A DNA stretch of 14,677 bases, taken from Yoonia sp. Its GTDB lineage: Bacteria > Pseudomonadota > Alphaproteobacteria > Rhodobacterales > Rhodobacteraceae. Of this stretch, positions 6,509-13,921 are shown piece by piece. Location: positions 1 to 14,677 of the forward strand of contig JAHDGO010000008.1 of assembly GCA_020627605.1 (NCBI GenBank), in the 5' to 3' direction. The position numbers and the translations under genes are program-made. The notes under the pieces are model-generated. The model did not search any database. It saw only the letters and a list, made by a program, of their open reading frames with translations, and had not been told where the DNA came from. Position 1 is the first letter of the stretch. The number at the start of each line of letters is the position of its first letter.

Positions 6509-7767
6509 CAGTCAGCTTTCCCGAAAATCACGCTCGCATTGGTGCCGCCAAAGCCAAAGGAATTTGACAAGGCAACATTGATCTCACAGGGGCGCTTTTC
6601 CTTGGCGCAAAGGTCGACGACCGTTTCAACAGCGGGGTTATCAAGGTTGATCGTCGGCGGGGCCACCTGATCACGGATCGCAAGGATCGAGAATATTGCC
6701 TCAATCGCGCCAGCCGCACCCAAGAGATGGCCAGTGGCAGATTTCGTTGATGACATCTTCAGTTTGGATGCCGCATCCCCCACCAGACGCTCTACCGCGC
6801 CAAGTTCGATTGTGTCGGCCATGGTGGATGTGCCGTGCGCGTTGACATAGTCGATCTGGCGCGGCTCAATCCCTGCATTGCGGCAGGCCGCACGCATCGC
6901 GCGCTCGGCACCCTCGTGGTCCGGCGGCGGCGCTGTGATGTGATGGGCGTCACCGCTCAGGCCGTACCCCAGCACCTCGGCGTAGATCTTGGCACCGCGT
7001 GCCTTGGCGTGCTCATATTCTTCCAGCACGACGACACCGGCACCCTCGCCCATGACAAAGCCGTCACGGTCCTCGTCCCACGGACGGCTGGCAATGGTCG
7101 GATCATCGTTGTGCTGGGTGCTGAGCGCCTTGCAGGCGTTGAAACCGGCAATGCCAAGCTCACAAATGGCGGCCTCTGCACCGCCGGCAATCATCACATC
7201 GGCATCACCATATTGGATCAGACGAGAGGCATCACCAATGGCATGGGCCCCGGTCGAACAGGCAGTGACAACCGAATGGTTCGGCCCACGGAATCCATAA
7301 CGGATCGATACCTGCCCCGAAATCAGGTTGATCAGCGCGCCCGGCACAAAGAACGGGGACACGCGACGCGGCCCCTTCTCGGCCATCATCACGGCGGTGT
7401 TCGCGATAGAATTCAGACCACCAATGCCGGACCCGATCAGCACGCCGGTGCGTTCCAGCGCGTCACGGTCCTCTGGCATCCAGCCTGAATCCTCGACTGC
7501 CTGCTGCGCGGCGGCCATGCCGAACAGGATAAAGGTATCCACCTTCCGGCGTTCCTTGGCCTCCATGTATTTGTCGGCGTCAAAGGTGCCATCACTGCCA
7601 TCGCCCAAGGGCACTTCGCAGGCGTATTGCGTTGTCAGATGGCTGGGATCAAATCCGGTGATCTTGCCAGCACCGGATTGCCCGTCAAGGATCCGTTCCC
7701 AGGATGCATCAACACCATCGGCCAGGGGTGTGACCAACCCCAACCCTGTTACCACAACACGACGCAT
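6508..7767 (-). CDS. fabF: 3-oxoacyl-[acyl-carrier-protein] synthase II
   Basis: Condensing enzyme of type II fatty acid synthesis: joins malonyl-ACP to growing acyl-ACP in the cytoplasm. 419 residues, thiolase fold. Catalytic triad C170 (VTACSTGAHAIG), H311 (VNAHGTST) and H347 (KSATGHLLGAAG); the glycine-rich NSFGFGGTNAS end is present. The start ATG at 7767 has a strong ribosome site (GAGGTGAGGG). FabB is an alternative, but length and the N-terminal MRRVVVTGLGLVTPL favour FabF. It is separated from acpP, its usual neighbour, by a gene on the other strand and by an acpP terminator, so it needs its own promoter in the 161-bp divergent gap 7768-7928. Confidence 0.96.
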   Translation of the reverse strand: MRRVVVTGLGLVTPLADGVDASWERILDGQSGAGKITGFDPSHLTTQYACEVPLGDGSDGTFDADKYMEAKERRKVDTFILFGMAAAQQAVEDSGWMPEDRDALERTGVLIGSGIGGLNSIANTAVMMAEKGPRRVSPFFVPGALINLISGQVSIRYGFRGPNHSVVTACSTGAHAIGDASRLIQYGDADVMIAGGAEAAICELGIAGFNACKALSTQHNDDPTIASRPWDEDRDGFVMGEGAGVVVLEEYEHAKARGAKIYAEVLGYGLSGDAHHITAPPPDHEGAERAMRAACRNAGIEPRQIDYVNAHGTSTMADTIELGAVERLVGDAASKLKMSSTKSATGHLLGAAGAIEAIFSILAIRDQVAPPTINLDNPAVETVVDLCAKEKRPCEINVALSNSFGFGGTNASVIFGKAD

Positions 7768-7928
7768 ATCTTGCCCTCACCTCTTGGGGTATTTGACGCA
7801 CTCTTACCGCAGTGCAGACAGATTGGGCAAGGGCGGCAGACCAGATCGGCAAGGAATGCCCGGCGGGATTCACCCAAGATTAAGCGGCGCATGCCATGCT
7901 CGCCGCCGCAGTCCACCATGATAGTCCC

Positions 7929-8813
7929 ATGCGCCAATTCCTTTCGATGATTCTGCTGATCTGCGCCGTCAGCCTTGCAGCCCGGCCAGCGGCGGCCAAT
8001 TGCTTTGTGCTGGCACAGGTGGATCAGATGCACCAGTTGCAGCTCGGGCTGCTGCATGATGCCGACACCCCGTTCTTTCGCGATGATGTCAGGCGGCTGC
8101 GCACGCTGGCGGGCGGGCTCAGCACGCCGCAAATCCTGCGGGCGGTCGATGGCGGCAACTGGACAGGGCATGGGGCCGATTTCCGGCGGTTTCTGGCCAA
8201 TACGCTGGTGCTGCTGGATATGGCCAGTCTGGATGATCCTGCCTCCGTCAAACCGCATTTTTCGGCCCCTGTCAGGGCAAACCTGCAACGGGTCGGCAGC
8301 CATATCGCAGGGCTGCGGTGCACCCCTGATCAGATCATAGCGGCGCGGGATGCTTTGTTGGCAGCCAATCAAACCTCGCCCTTGCCGCCACCTGTGCCGC
8401 CCGCATTGTTCTGGTCAGCAATCTTATTGCTTCTCATCTGGGGCGCGCGGCAGCTTTTGCGTCTGCGCATCGTGCGGCACAGGCGACGGTCAACCAGACA
8501 TCCGCTGCGCTACAGCACACGCGGTTGGTGGGACGACAATATCGAACCGATTACCCTGTTGGACATCAACAGGACTGGCACCCGCCTGCGGCATCGCAGC
8601 GGCAGACCGTTGCCCAAGGGCGCGCAGGTCGACCTGGATATTCAACGCAAATGGACCAAGGGCATCATCGTCTGGAGTGACGAGGAAAGCAGCGGCGTCT
8701 TGTTTCAGGACCGTCTGACGTTCGGCAAAGTCAATCGCCTGCGCCAAGAGGATGCCCCGCAAAAACGCCAGCGGCAAAAGCAAAATGGCGCCCCGAAGGA
8801 CGCCATTTCATAA
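7929..8813 (+). CDS. Membrane-anchored PilZ-like protein with secreted N-terminal domain
   Basis: 294 residues from the ATG at 7929, chosen because it gives a clean signal peptide (1-23, LICAVSLAARPAAA, then N-C); no good ribosome site is visible, and ATG 7947 is possible. Residues about 24-148 form a helical periplasmic domain with two cysteines (C25, C131) that could pair. A Pro-rich stretch (PLPPPVPP) leads to one transmembrane segment (about 158-178), then a basic, Arg-rich cytoplasmic region. Residues about 185-270 look like PilZ: R186-x3-R190 and R190-x3-R194, then D212-I-N-R-T-G217, close to the (D/N)xSxxG motif with Asn for Ser, then KGIIVWSDEESSGVLFQD, as in PilZ barrels. PilZ domains usually bind cyclic di-GMP; whether this variant does is inference. 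It lies between acpP and fabF but opposite to both. No function can be named. Confidence 0.75.
   Translation: MRQFLSMILLICAVSLAARPAAANCFVLAQVDQMHQLQLGLLHDADTPFFRDDVRRLRTLAGGLSTPQILRAVDGGNWTGHGADFRRFLANTLVLLDMASLDDPASVKPHFSAPVRANLQRVGSHIAGLRCTPDQIIAARDALLAANQTSPLPPPVPPALFWSAILLLLIWGARQLLRLRIVRHRRRSTRHPLRYSTRGWWDDNIEPITLLDINRTGTRLRHRSGRPLPKGAQVDLDIQRKWTKGIIVWSDEESSGVLFQDRLTFGKVNRLRQEDAPQKRQRQKQNGAPKDAIS
8783..8808 (-). terminator. acpP: acpP terminator with UUCG loop, embedded in the convergent gene
   Basis: On the minus strand AAATGGCG-T-CC-TTCG-GG-G-CGCCATTT folds into an 11-bp stem (one U-G pair) capped by a stable UUCG loop. It is followed by T-rich sequence (TGCTTTTGCC). It lies 22 bases past the acpP stop but inside the last codons of the plus-strand PilZ-like gene. 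Confidence 0.8.
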
Positions 8814-8830
8814 ATCATATGCGGTGGGGC

Positions 8831-9064
8831 TTAAGACGCGCCGTCGATGAATTTGACTGCATCGCCAAACGTCTGGATTGTTTCGGCGGCGTCATCAGGG
8901 ATTTCGATCCCGAATTCTTCTTCGAAAGCCATGACCAGTTCGACCGTGTCCAGGCTGTCTGCGCCCAGATCATCAATAAAGGACGCAGATTCCGTCACTT
9001 TGTCTTCTTCAACACCAAGATGCTCTACAACGATCTTGCGTACGCGGTCTGCAACGTCGCTCAT
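8831..9064 (-). CDS. acpP: Acyl carrier protein
   Basis: Carries acyl chains on 4'-phosphopantetheine during fatty acid, lipid A and related syntheses. 77 residues, strongly acidic four-helix protein. The attachment site is S37 in [19 protein letters not shown]. The start ATG at 9064 has a GAGGAA ribosome site. Follows fabG on the same strand after a 197-bp gap that probably holds its own promoter, and ends at a strong hairpin, which fits a short abundant mRNA. Confidence 0.98.
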   Translation of the reverse strand: MSDVADRVRKIVVEHLGVEEDKVTESASFIDDLGADSLDTVELVMAFEEEFGIEIPDDAAETIQTFGDAVKFIDGAS

Positions 9065-9209
9065 ATCAATTCCTCATGTCTTTCTGGGCTTGCACCCGTT
9101 GTTCCCAAGGCTTGCGCCCTATTGAAACGCCCATTCAGGACGCGATGCCAATCTGCGCACCACACCATTTGACGCGGCGTCACAGGCGCAATTCAGCAAA
9201 TCTGCGTGG

Positions 9210-9237
9210 CCTATAGCAGAGAATTTCTCAGAGGCAA
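9210..9237 (-). promoter_or_regulatory. acpP: Candidate acpP promoter with palindromic spacer
   Basis: Minus strand TTGCCT (9237-9232) and TATAGG (9215-9210) with a 16-base spacer, about 145 bases before the acpP ATG. The spacer contains a near-perfect palindrome, GAGAATTTCTC on the plus strand (9219-9229), that could be an operator. Sequence pattern only. Confidence 0.35.
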
Positions 9238-9268
9238 ACGCTTTCGACCCACCAAATCGCGTGGTGTG

Positions 9269-10006
9269 TTACAACATGGCCATGCCGCCATTCACATGCA
9301 AGGTCGTGCCTGTGACATAAGCAGCCTCTGGGCTGGACAGGTACAAAACTGCCGCTGCAATTTCATCTGCATCGCCCATCCGGCCTGCCGGTACCTGGGT
9401 CAGAATTCCTGCTTTCTGATCATCGGTCAGCTTCTCTGTCATCGCCGTGGTGATAAAACCAGGTGCCACGCAATTGACGGTAATGCCACGGCTGGCGACC
9501 TCGTAGGCGATGGATTTCGACATGCCCACCATCCCTGCCTTGGATGCTGCATAATTGGCCTGTCCGGGGTTGCCGGTGGCCCCGACCACAGATGAAATAT
9601 TCACGATCCGGCCCCAACGCGCCTTCATCATGCCGCGCATAACGCCTTTGCACAGGCGCATGGTCGATGTCAGGTTGACCTCCAGCACGCTCGCCCACTC
9701 CTCATCCGACATGCGCATAAAGATGTTGTCGCGGGTAATCCCGGCATTGTTGACCAGCACATCAACGGACCCCATCGCATCAGCGGCCTGCTTTGGCAGG
9801 GCGGTCACAGCCTCTGCATCGCTGAGGTTGCAGGGCAGCACATGGGCCCGGTCACCCAGCGACGCGGCCAGTTCCTCCAGCGGGGCGACGCGGGTACCTG
9901 ACAACGCGACCGTTGCACCGGCATCATAAAGCGCCTTGGCAATCGCGCCCCCAATACCGCCGGATGCACCAGTAACCAGTGCGTTCTTTCCATTCATATC
10001 AAACAT
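9269..10006 (-). CDS. fabG: 3-oxoacyl-[acyl-carrier-protein] reductase
   Basis: NADPH-dependent reduction of 3-oxoacyl-ACP, the first reductive step of each fatty acid elongation cycle. 245 residues, classical short-chain dehydrogenase length. Cofactor motif TGASGGIG (12-19), NNAG (86-89), and catalytic N111, S139, Y152, K156 (NYAASKAGM). C-terminal VTGTTLHVNGGMAML is the FabG signature. Lies 20 bases after fabD and is likely co-transcribed with it. The start could be ATG 10006 or the Met three codons later. Confidence 0.97.
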   Translation of the reverse strand: MFDMNGKNALVTGASGGIGGAIAKALYDAGATVALSGTRVAPLEELAASLGDRAHVLPCNLSDAEAVTALPKQAADAMGSVDVLVNNAGITRDNIFMRMSDEEWASVLEVNLTSTMRLCKGVMRGMMKARWGRIVNISSVVGATGNPGQANYAASKAGMVGMSKSIAYEVASRGITVNCVAPGFITTAMTEKLTDDQKAGILTQVPAGRMGDADEIAAAVLYLSSPEAAYVTGTTLHVNGGMAML

Positions 10007-10026
10007 TTAAAGACCCTTCTTCATGT

Positions 10027-10965
10027 CTAAGCGTTCAGCGCGGCGATTGCAGCAGCCACGTCATCGGGCGTGCCAACAGCCTGCGTGGCAATGCTGCGGT
10101 CAATGCGTTTGACCATGCCCGACAAGGCCTTGCCTGCGCCAATCTCGAATATTTCTGTCACGCCTTGGGCGGCCATATAGGCGACACTTTCACGCCAGCG
10201 CACGGATCCCGTCACCTGATCCACCAGAAGCGACCGGATCGTCGCAGGATCCGCGACAGCTTCGGCAACCACATTTGCCACCAGCGGCACAGCGGGGGGT
10301 TTGATATCCACCTCGGCCAGCGCCTTGGCCATCACCTCTGCCGCAGGAGCCATCAGGCTGCAATGGAACGGCGCGCTGACCGGCAAAATCAGCGCCCGTT
10401 TGGCCCCCTTTTCTTTGGCAATCTCGACCGCGCGTTCAACGGCAGCCTTACTGCCGGACACAACGACCTGCGCAGGATCATTGTCATTGGCGGCCTGACA
10501 GACATCGCCTTGCGCGGCCTCAGCGGCCACGGCTTGTACGGCTGCCAGATCAAGACCCAGAATCGCGGCCATCGCACCCACGCCCACCGGAACAGCCTCT
10601 TGCATTGCTGTGCCACGTGCGCGCAACAGGCGGGCGGTGTCGGCAATGCTCAGCGCGCCAGCTGCAGCCAATGCAGAATATTCACCCAGTGAATGGCCTG
10701 CCACGAACGCCGCTGCATCAACGCCAACGCCCTCTGCTTCCAGCGCCTTCATCGCGGCAAGTGAGGTCGCCATCAGTGCCGGTTGCGCATTGGCGGTCAG
10801 GGTCAGCTCCTCTGCCTCGCCAGCCCAGATCAGACCAGAGAGGTTTTCGCCCAAGGCGCTGTCGACCTCATCAAACACGGCCTTTGCCGCCGGATAGGCA
10901 TCAGCCAGCGCCTTGCCCATGCCAATGGTCTGCGCCCCCTGTCCCGGAAATACGAATGCGCGCAT
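10027..10965 (-). CDS. fabD: Malonyl-CoA:ACP transacylase
   Basis: Loads malonyl groups from CoA onto ACP for fatty acid synthesis. 312 residues from the ATG at 10965, which follows an AAGGGGGAG ribosome site; an upstream ATG at 11040 would add 25 basic residues without family resemblance. Visible marks: FVFPGQGAQ (4-12), nucleophile S92 in GHSLGEYSALAAAG, R117, catalytic H201 in VSAPFHCSLM, and GAGKALSGMVKR near the end. First gene of the fabD-fabG(-acpP) group; divergent from the cytochrome b561 gene over 170 bp. Confidence 0.97.
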   Translation of the reverse strand: MRAFVFPGQGAQTIGMGKALADAYPAAKAVFDEVDSALGENLSGLIWAGEAEELTLTANAQPALMATSLAAMKALEAEGVGVDAAAFVAGHSLGEYSALAAAGALSIADTARLLRARGTAMQEAVPVGVGAMAAILGLDLAAVQAVAAEAAQGDVCQAANDNDPAQVVVSGSKAAVERAVEIAKEKGAKRALILPVSAPFHCSLMAPAAEVMAKALAEVDIKPPAVPLVANVVAEAVADPATIRSLLVDQVTGSVRWRESVAYMAAQGVTEIFEIGAGKALSGMVKRIDRSIATQAVGTPDDVAAAIAALNA

Positions 10966-11135
10966 GGCTCCCCCTTCATTTTTCTTGCGTCTTTGCTCAG
11001 GCTTACCGCGCCCGTGATCCTTGCACAAGCATCCGGGCAAAGGCGCACAGGGGGCGAGCAGGCACGCACAATGACGCCCCTATCAGTCAGGGCCCACTGT
11101 GCTAGTTTGCCGCGAAACAGCAGTTGGAGAGTTCC

Positions 11136-12323
11136 ATGACCCCCACCGCCGCAACCTACGGCACAGTGACAAAGACCTTTCACTGGCTGACCGCCTTGCT
11201 GATCATCACCGTCATTCCACTGGGCGCAATCGCCAACCGCCTGCCCTATGACACCAATGAGCAACTGGCCTTCAAGGCGCAGTTGTTTTCGTTTCACAAA
11301 ACCCTTGGTGTCATCGTCTTTGTCGTGGCGCTGGCGCGCATTTTCTGGGCTCTGACCCAGACCAAACCGGCCTCACTGCATCCGGATCGCAAGGTAGAGA
11401 CGTTTCTGGCCGATCTCGTGCATTGGCTGCTTTATGTCTCTCTGGTCGCGGTGCCGCTGACAGGGTGGATTCACCACGCCGCCACCGAAGGCTTTGCCCC
11501 AATCCTGCTTCCCATCAGCCAGAACCTGCCTTTTGTGCCGGATGATGAAAGCATCGCCAAGCTGTTCGGCGGTCTGCATTGGGTGTGGAGCAAGATCATG
11601 GTCGGCGCGCTGCTGCTGCATCTGGCGGGCGCGTTGAAGCATCATTTCATCGACAAGGACAGCACGCTGCGGCGCATGTGGTTCGGCCAATCCGAGGCGC
11701 GGTCAGGCGCGCATCAGGGCACCTGGACCGCCCCGATTGCCGCCATTGGCATCTACGCCGTCGCAACTGTCGCCGGGGCGGCAACCGGCATGTACGCCAG
11801 CAGCGCTGAAGGACCGCAGACAGAGCTTGCCACCGTCGCATCCGACTGGTCCGTGACCGAAGGCGAGATTGGCCTGACGATCACGCAGTTCGGCAACCCT
11901 GTGTCAGGCCAGTTCGGCGAATGGACTGCTGCCATCAGCTTTGACGAAAACGGCACCGGCGTGTTGGGCGACGTGGCCGCGACCATCGCGATCGACTCGC
12001 TGTCGCTCGGCTCTGTTACCAGTCAGGCGATGGGGGCGGATTTCTTCAACGCCAGCGCCTTTCCGACAGCAACATTCGAGGGGGAGATTACAGCAGATGG
12101 TGACAGCTATCTGGCCGACGGGACCCTGATGATCAAGGACATCGCTGTGCCTGTCACCCTGCCCTTCACGCTGACCATCGACAGTGACACAGCAACCATG
12201 GCAGGTGACGTCACGCTGGACCGGCGCAGCTTTCAGATCGGGCAAAGCCTGAACGATGAAAGCAATCTTGCCTTTGCCGTCGAAGTCGCAATTGCGCTGA
12301 CGGCAACACGCGCGGCGGAATAA
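11136..12323 (+). CDS. Cytochrome b561 fused to a YceI domain
   Basis: 395 residues from the ATG at 11136 (GGAGA five bases upstream; a TTG at 11124 is less likely). Residues 1-185 are a four-helix cytochrome b561: TM about 15-35, 54-73, 93-112 and 150-168, with histidines H16, H54, H96 and H148/H162 available as heme b ligands. A fifth membrane segment (about 198-219) then places the C-terminal YceI domain (about 232-392) in the periplasm; YceI proteins are lipocalin-like barrels that bind isoprenoid/quinone-type lipids. Known of the families: b561 and YceI are often neighbours (E. coli yceJ-yceI). Inference: the anchored YceI domain feeds or shields a lipid-soluble substrate for the heme domain, possibly a quinone. 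It converges with a separate yceI gene. Confidence 0.9.
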   Translation: MTPTAATYGTVTKTFHWLTALLIITVIPLGAIANRLPYDTNEQLAFKAQLFSFHKTLGVIVFVVALARIFWALTQTKPASLHPDRKVETFLADLVHWLLYVSLVAVPLTGWIHHAATEGFAPILLPISQNLPFVPDDESIAKLFGGLHWVWSKIMVGALLLHLAGALKHHFIDKDSTLRRMWFGQSEARSGAHQGTWTAPIAAIGIYAVATVAGAATGMYASSAEGPQTELATVASDWSVTEGEIGLTITQFGNPVSGQFGEWTAAISFDENGTGVLGDVAATIAIDSLSLGSVTSQAMGADFFNASAFPTATFEGEITADGDSYLADGTLMIKDIAVPVTLPFTLTIDSDTATMAGDVTLDRRSFQIGQSLNDESNLAFAVEVAIALTATRAAE

Positions 12324-12327
12324 AGAA

Positions 12328-12356
12328 AGGCCGCGTCAGTCTGACTGACGCGGCCT
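12328..12356. terminator. Strong hairpin between two convergent YceI genes
   Basis: A perfect 13-bp stem (12328-12340 AGGCCGCGTCAGT; 12344-12356 ACTGACGCGGCCT) with a 3-base loop. On the minus strand it is followed by TTCTTTATT, so it best ends the yceI transcript (stop at 12388); on the plus strand the tail CCTTATAT is weaker but it starts four bases past the b561-YceI stop. Confidence 0.85.
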
Positions 12357-12387
12357 CCTTATATCTGTCGCGACGTCGGGTGGCGGC

Positions 12388-12966
12388 TTAGCCCGCCTGC
12401 GATGCCTCGACAGAGATCGTCACTTCAATCTCATCGCTGACAAACGGGGCAAATGCACCGACCTCATAGTCGGACCGCAGCAGCGTTGTTGTGGCGGTGA
12501 AACCAGCCCAGGGCTTGCCTTCCATCGGATGCTCGCCCACCTGATTCAGGACTGTATCGAGGACAACCGACTGGGTCACGCCGTTCAGTGTCAGATCACC
12601 GGTGATCATGGCGGTATTGTCGCCAGTGACTTCGATGGCTGTGGATGTGAATGTCACCATCTCATCGGCGTCCGCGCCAAAGAAATCAGCACTCATGAAG
12701 TGATCAAAACGGGCTTCCCAGCCTGTCATCATGCTGCGGACAGGGAAGGATACGTTGACCGATGATGCTGCCGGATCTTCCTGATCAAAGGCAATCTCGC
12801 CCTCAAAGCCAGAGAACATGCCGTAGTTCGTCGAAAAACCAAGGTGGTTGTAGGAAAAGACGATCTGGCTGTGGCTTGGGTCCAGCACGTAGGTTTCAGG
12901 TGCGGCAAATGCGGGGGCAGACAGGGTGGCGGCAGCAAGGGCTGCGCTGGCAATGAGGTGTTTCAT
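12388..12966 (-). CDS. yceI: Periplasmic YceI family protein
   Basis: 192 residues from the ATG at 12966, chosen for its GGAGAG ribosome site and because it starts a clean signal peptide (MKHLIASAALAAATLSAPAFA, cut before A22). Mature YceI domain begins with YVLDPSHSQIVFSYNHLGFS and ends with SDEIEVTISVEASQ, the usual length. Role by family: beta-barrel that binds a long polyisoprenoid-type lipid in the periplasm; in some bacteria stress- or acid-induced. It faces the b561-YceI fusion gene, suggesting a shared pathway, but the two are on opposite strands and separately transcribed. Confidence 0.93.
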   Translation of the reverse strand: MKHLIASAALAAATLSAPAFAAPETYVLDPSHSQIVFSYNHLGFSTNYGMFSGFEGEIAFDQEDPAASSVNVSFPVRSMMTGWEARFDHFMSADFFGADADEMVTFTSTAIEVTGDNTAMITGDLTLNGVTQSVVLDTVLNQVGEHPMEGKPWAGFTATTTLLRSDYEVGAFAPFVSDEIEVTISVEASQAG

Positions 12967-13055
12967 GGGATCTCTCCAAAATGGCGAAGTTACACCTTTG
13001 GATAGACATTGCCGCCGTCGTGAAGACAATTCTGCAATTCTGAACAGGGTATGTT

Positions 13056-13072
13056 CACCGCCGACGGCGGTG
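13056..13072 (-). terminator. Small hairpin after the two-TM protein gene
   Basis: CACCGCC (13056-13062) and GGCGGTG (13066-13072) form a 7-bp stem with a 3-base loop just past the stop of the minus-strand gene ending at 13080. There is no clear T run, so it may be a weak terminator or an RNA 3' end structure. Confidence 0.35.
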
Positions 13073-13079
13073 TTTCGCC

Positions 13080-13652
13080 TCAGGCCGCGCGGACACCCGC
13101 ATGACCCAGCAGGTCATGGGCCAGACGGTCCCGCAACGCGACCAGCTGCGCCTCTGAGCCTTCGGCGACGCAAACATCTTGATCCGTGTTGTGATAGCGC
13201 AGGACGATCTGGCTTACGCCCCTTTCAGGGTTGTCCTGCATGAAGACGCCACCAATCGCGTCAAAGCTATAGGCGCCAACGGTGGTTGGGCGCCCTGCCC
13301 GGTTGCAGATCACCTCGCGGATTTCACCAAGGCTGGTGTCCACATGCACCTCTGGCCGTGTGCCGCGGCTGGCAAACCACAACAGATAACCGGCAGCCGC
13401 ACCAAACAATGCGGCGGAACCAATGCGCATTGCACCCAGCTCGCCATCAAAGAACAGCGTTGGCAGCAACAGGATGCCCACAGCGGCAGTCAGGAAACAA
13501 ACCCCGAAGAAGAAAGACGCCACCTGTCCAACCGCAACACCAAAGGTCGGCCCCCGGCCTGACCGGATCATGTAACCCCAATATACTTCTTCCACGCCGA
13601 AACTGGATGGCTTTGCCAATTCCGTCCCGAAATCTGCTGTTGCGTCCGTCAT
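13080..13652 (-). CDS. Two-TM membrane protein of unknown function
   Basis: 190 residues from the ATG at 13652 (GAGGAG ribosome site at good distance). An N-terminal cytoplasmic part (1-40) contains FGVEEVYWGYMIRSGRGPTF. Two transmembrane segments follow at about 44-64 (ASFFFGVCFLTAAVGILLLP) and 77-96 (IGSAALFGAAAGYLLWFASR). The C-terminal domain of about 90 residues is predicted soluble (EVHVDTSLGEIREV, SFDAIGGVFM, SQIVLRYHN), with alternating strands ending in a helix, and could be a small PH-like fold; that is a guess. I do not recognise the family by name. It is divergent from the rpsF operon over 269 bp and upstream of yceI on the same strand, separated from it by 113 bp. Confidence 0.75.
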   Translation of the reverse strand: MTDATADFGTELAKPSSFGVEEVYWGYMIRSGRGPTFGVAVGQVASFFFGVCFLTAAVGILLLPTLFFDGELGAMRIGSAALFGAAAGYLLWFASRGTRPEVHVDTSLGEIREVICNRAGRPTTVGAYSFDAIGGVFMQDNPERGVSQIVLRYHNTDQDVCVAEGSEAQLVALRDRLAHDLLGHAGVRAA

Positions 13653-13783
13653 CTGCCCACTCCTCACGGTTTTCCCTCAGACTAACTCGGTCATGAACCG
13701 GGCAATAAATGGGCAAGCTCAAGGCATCGTTAAGAAATTTGCGATTGTTGCTGAAACACTGCGTTTTCAGGCCTCACAAGGGG

Positions 13784-13811
13784 TTGCGCCACGCAAGTGC
13801 GGCTGTATAAG
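13784..13811 (+). promoter_or_regulatory. rpsF: Candidate promoter of the rpsF-rpsR-rplI operon
   Basis: TTGCGC (13784-13789) and TATAAG (13806-13811) with a 16-base spacer, 110 bases before the rpsF ATG. A transcript from here would carry a leader of about 100 bases including the hairpin at 13855-13888. Sequence pattern only. Confidence 0.45.
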
Positions 13812-13854
13812 GCCGCATCCTTGCTGCAACTGTATGAACTGCGCAGCCTCTCGT

Positions 13855-13888
13855 GGATGGGACGCAGGCAAGGTTACACCGCCCATCC
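13855..13888 (+). promoter_or_regulatory. rpsF: Candidate S6:S18-binding leader hairpin upstream of rpsF
   Basis: GGATGGG (13855-13861) pairs perfectly with CCCATCC (13882-13888). The 20-base interior ends in CACCG (13877-13881), directly next to the closing stem. Known: in many bacteria the S6:S18 complex represses its own mRNA by binding a leader hairpin with a CACCG/CCG bulge beside the closing stem. The stem, bulge and position fit; the expected inner helix is weak here, so this is a candidate. Confidence 0.5.
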
Positions 13889-13921
13889 TTTGAAATGCGC
13901 CGATAACGAACTGGAGTAAAC

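Noticed and set aside
7798..7815. GCACT...AGTGC repeat in the fabF upstream gap as an operator
   Set aside because: Five-base arms are too short to support a call.
10966..11040. Upstream ATG at 11040 as the start of fabD
   Set aside because: It would add 25 basic residues unlike any FabD, whereas the ATG at 10965 has an excellent ribosome site and starts the family's MRAFVFPGQG sequence.
13751..13770. CTGAAA...TTTCAG inverted repeat upstream of rpsF as a terminator or operator
   Set aside because: Only six pairs with an eight-base loop and no T run or link to a gene end; could be chance.
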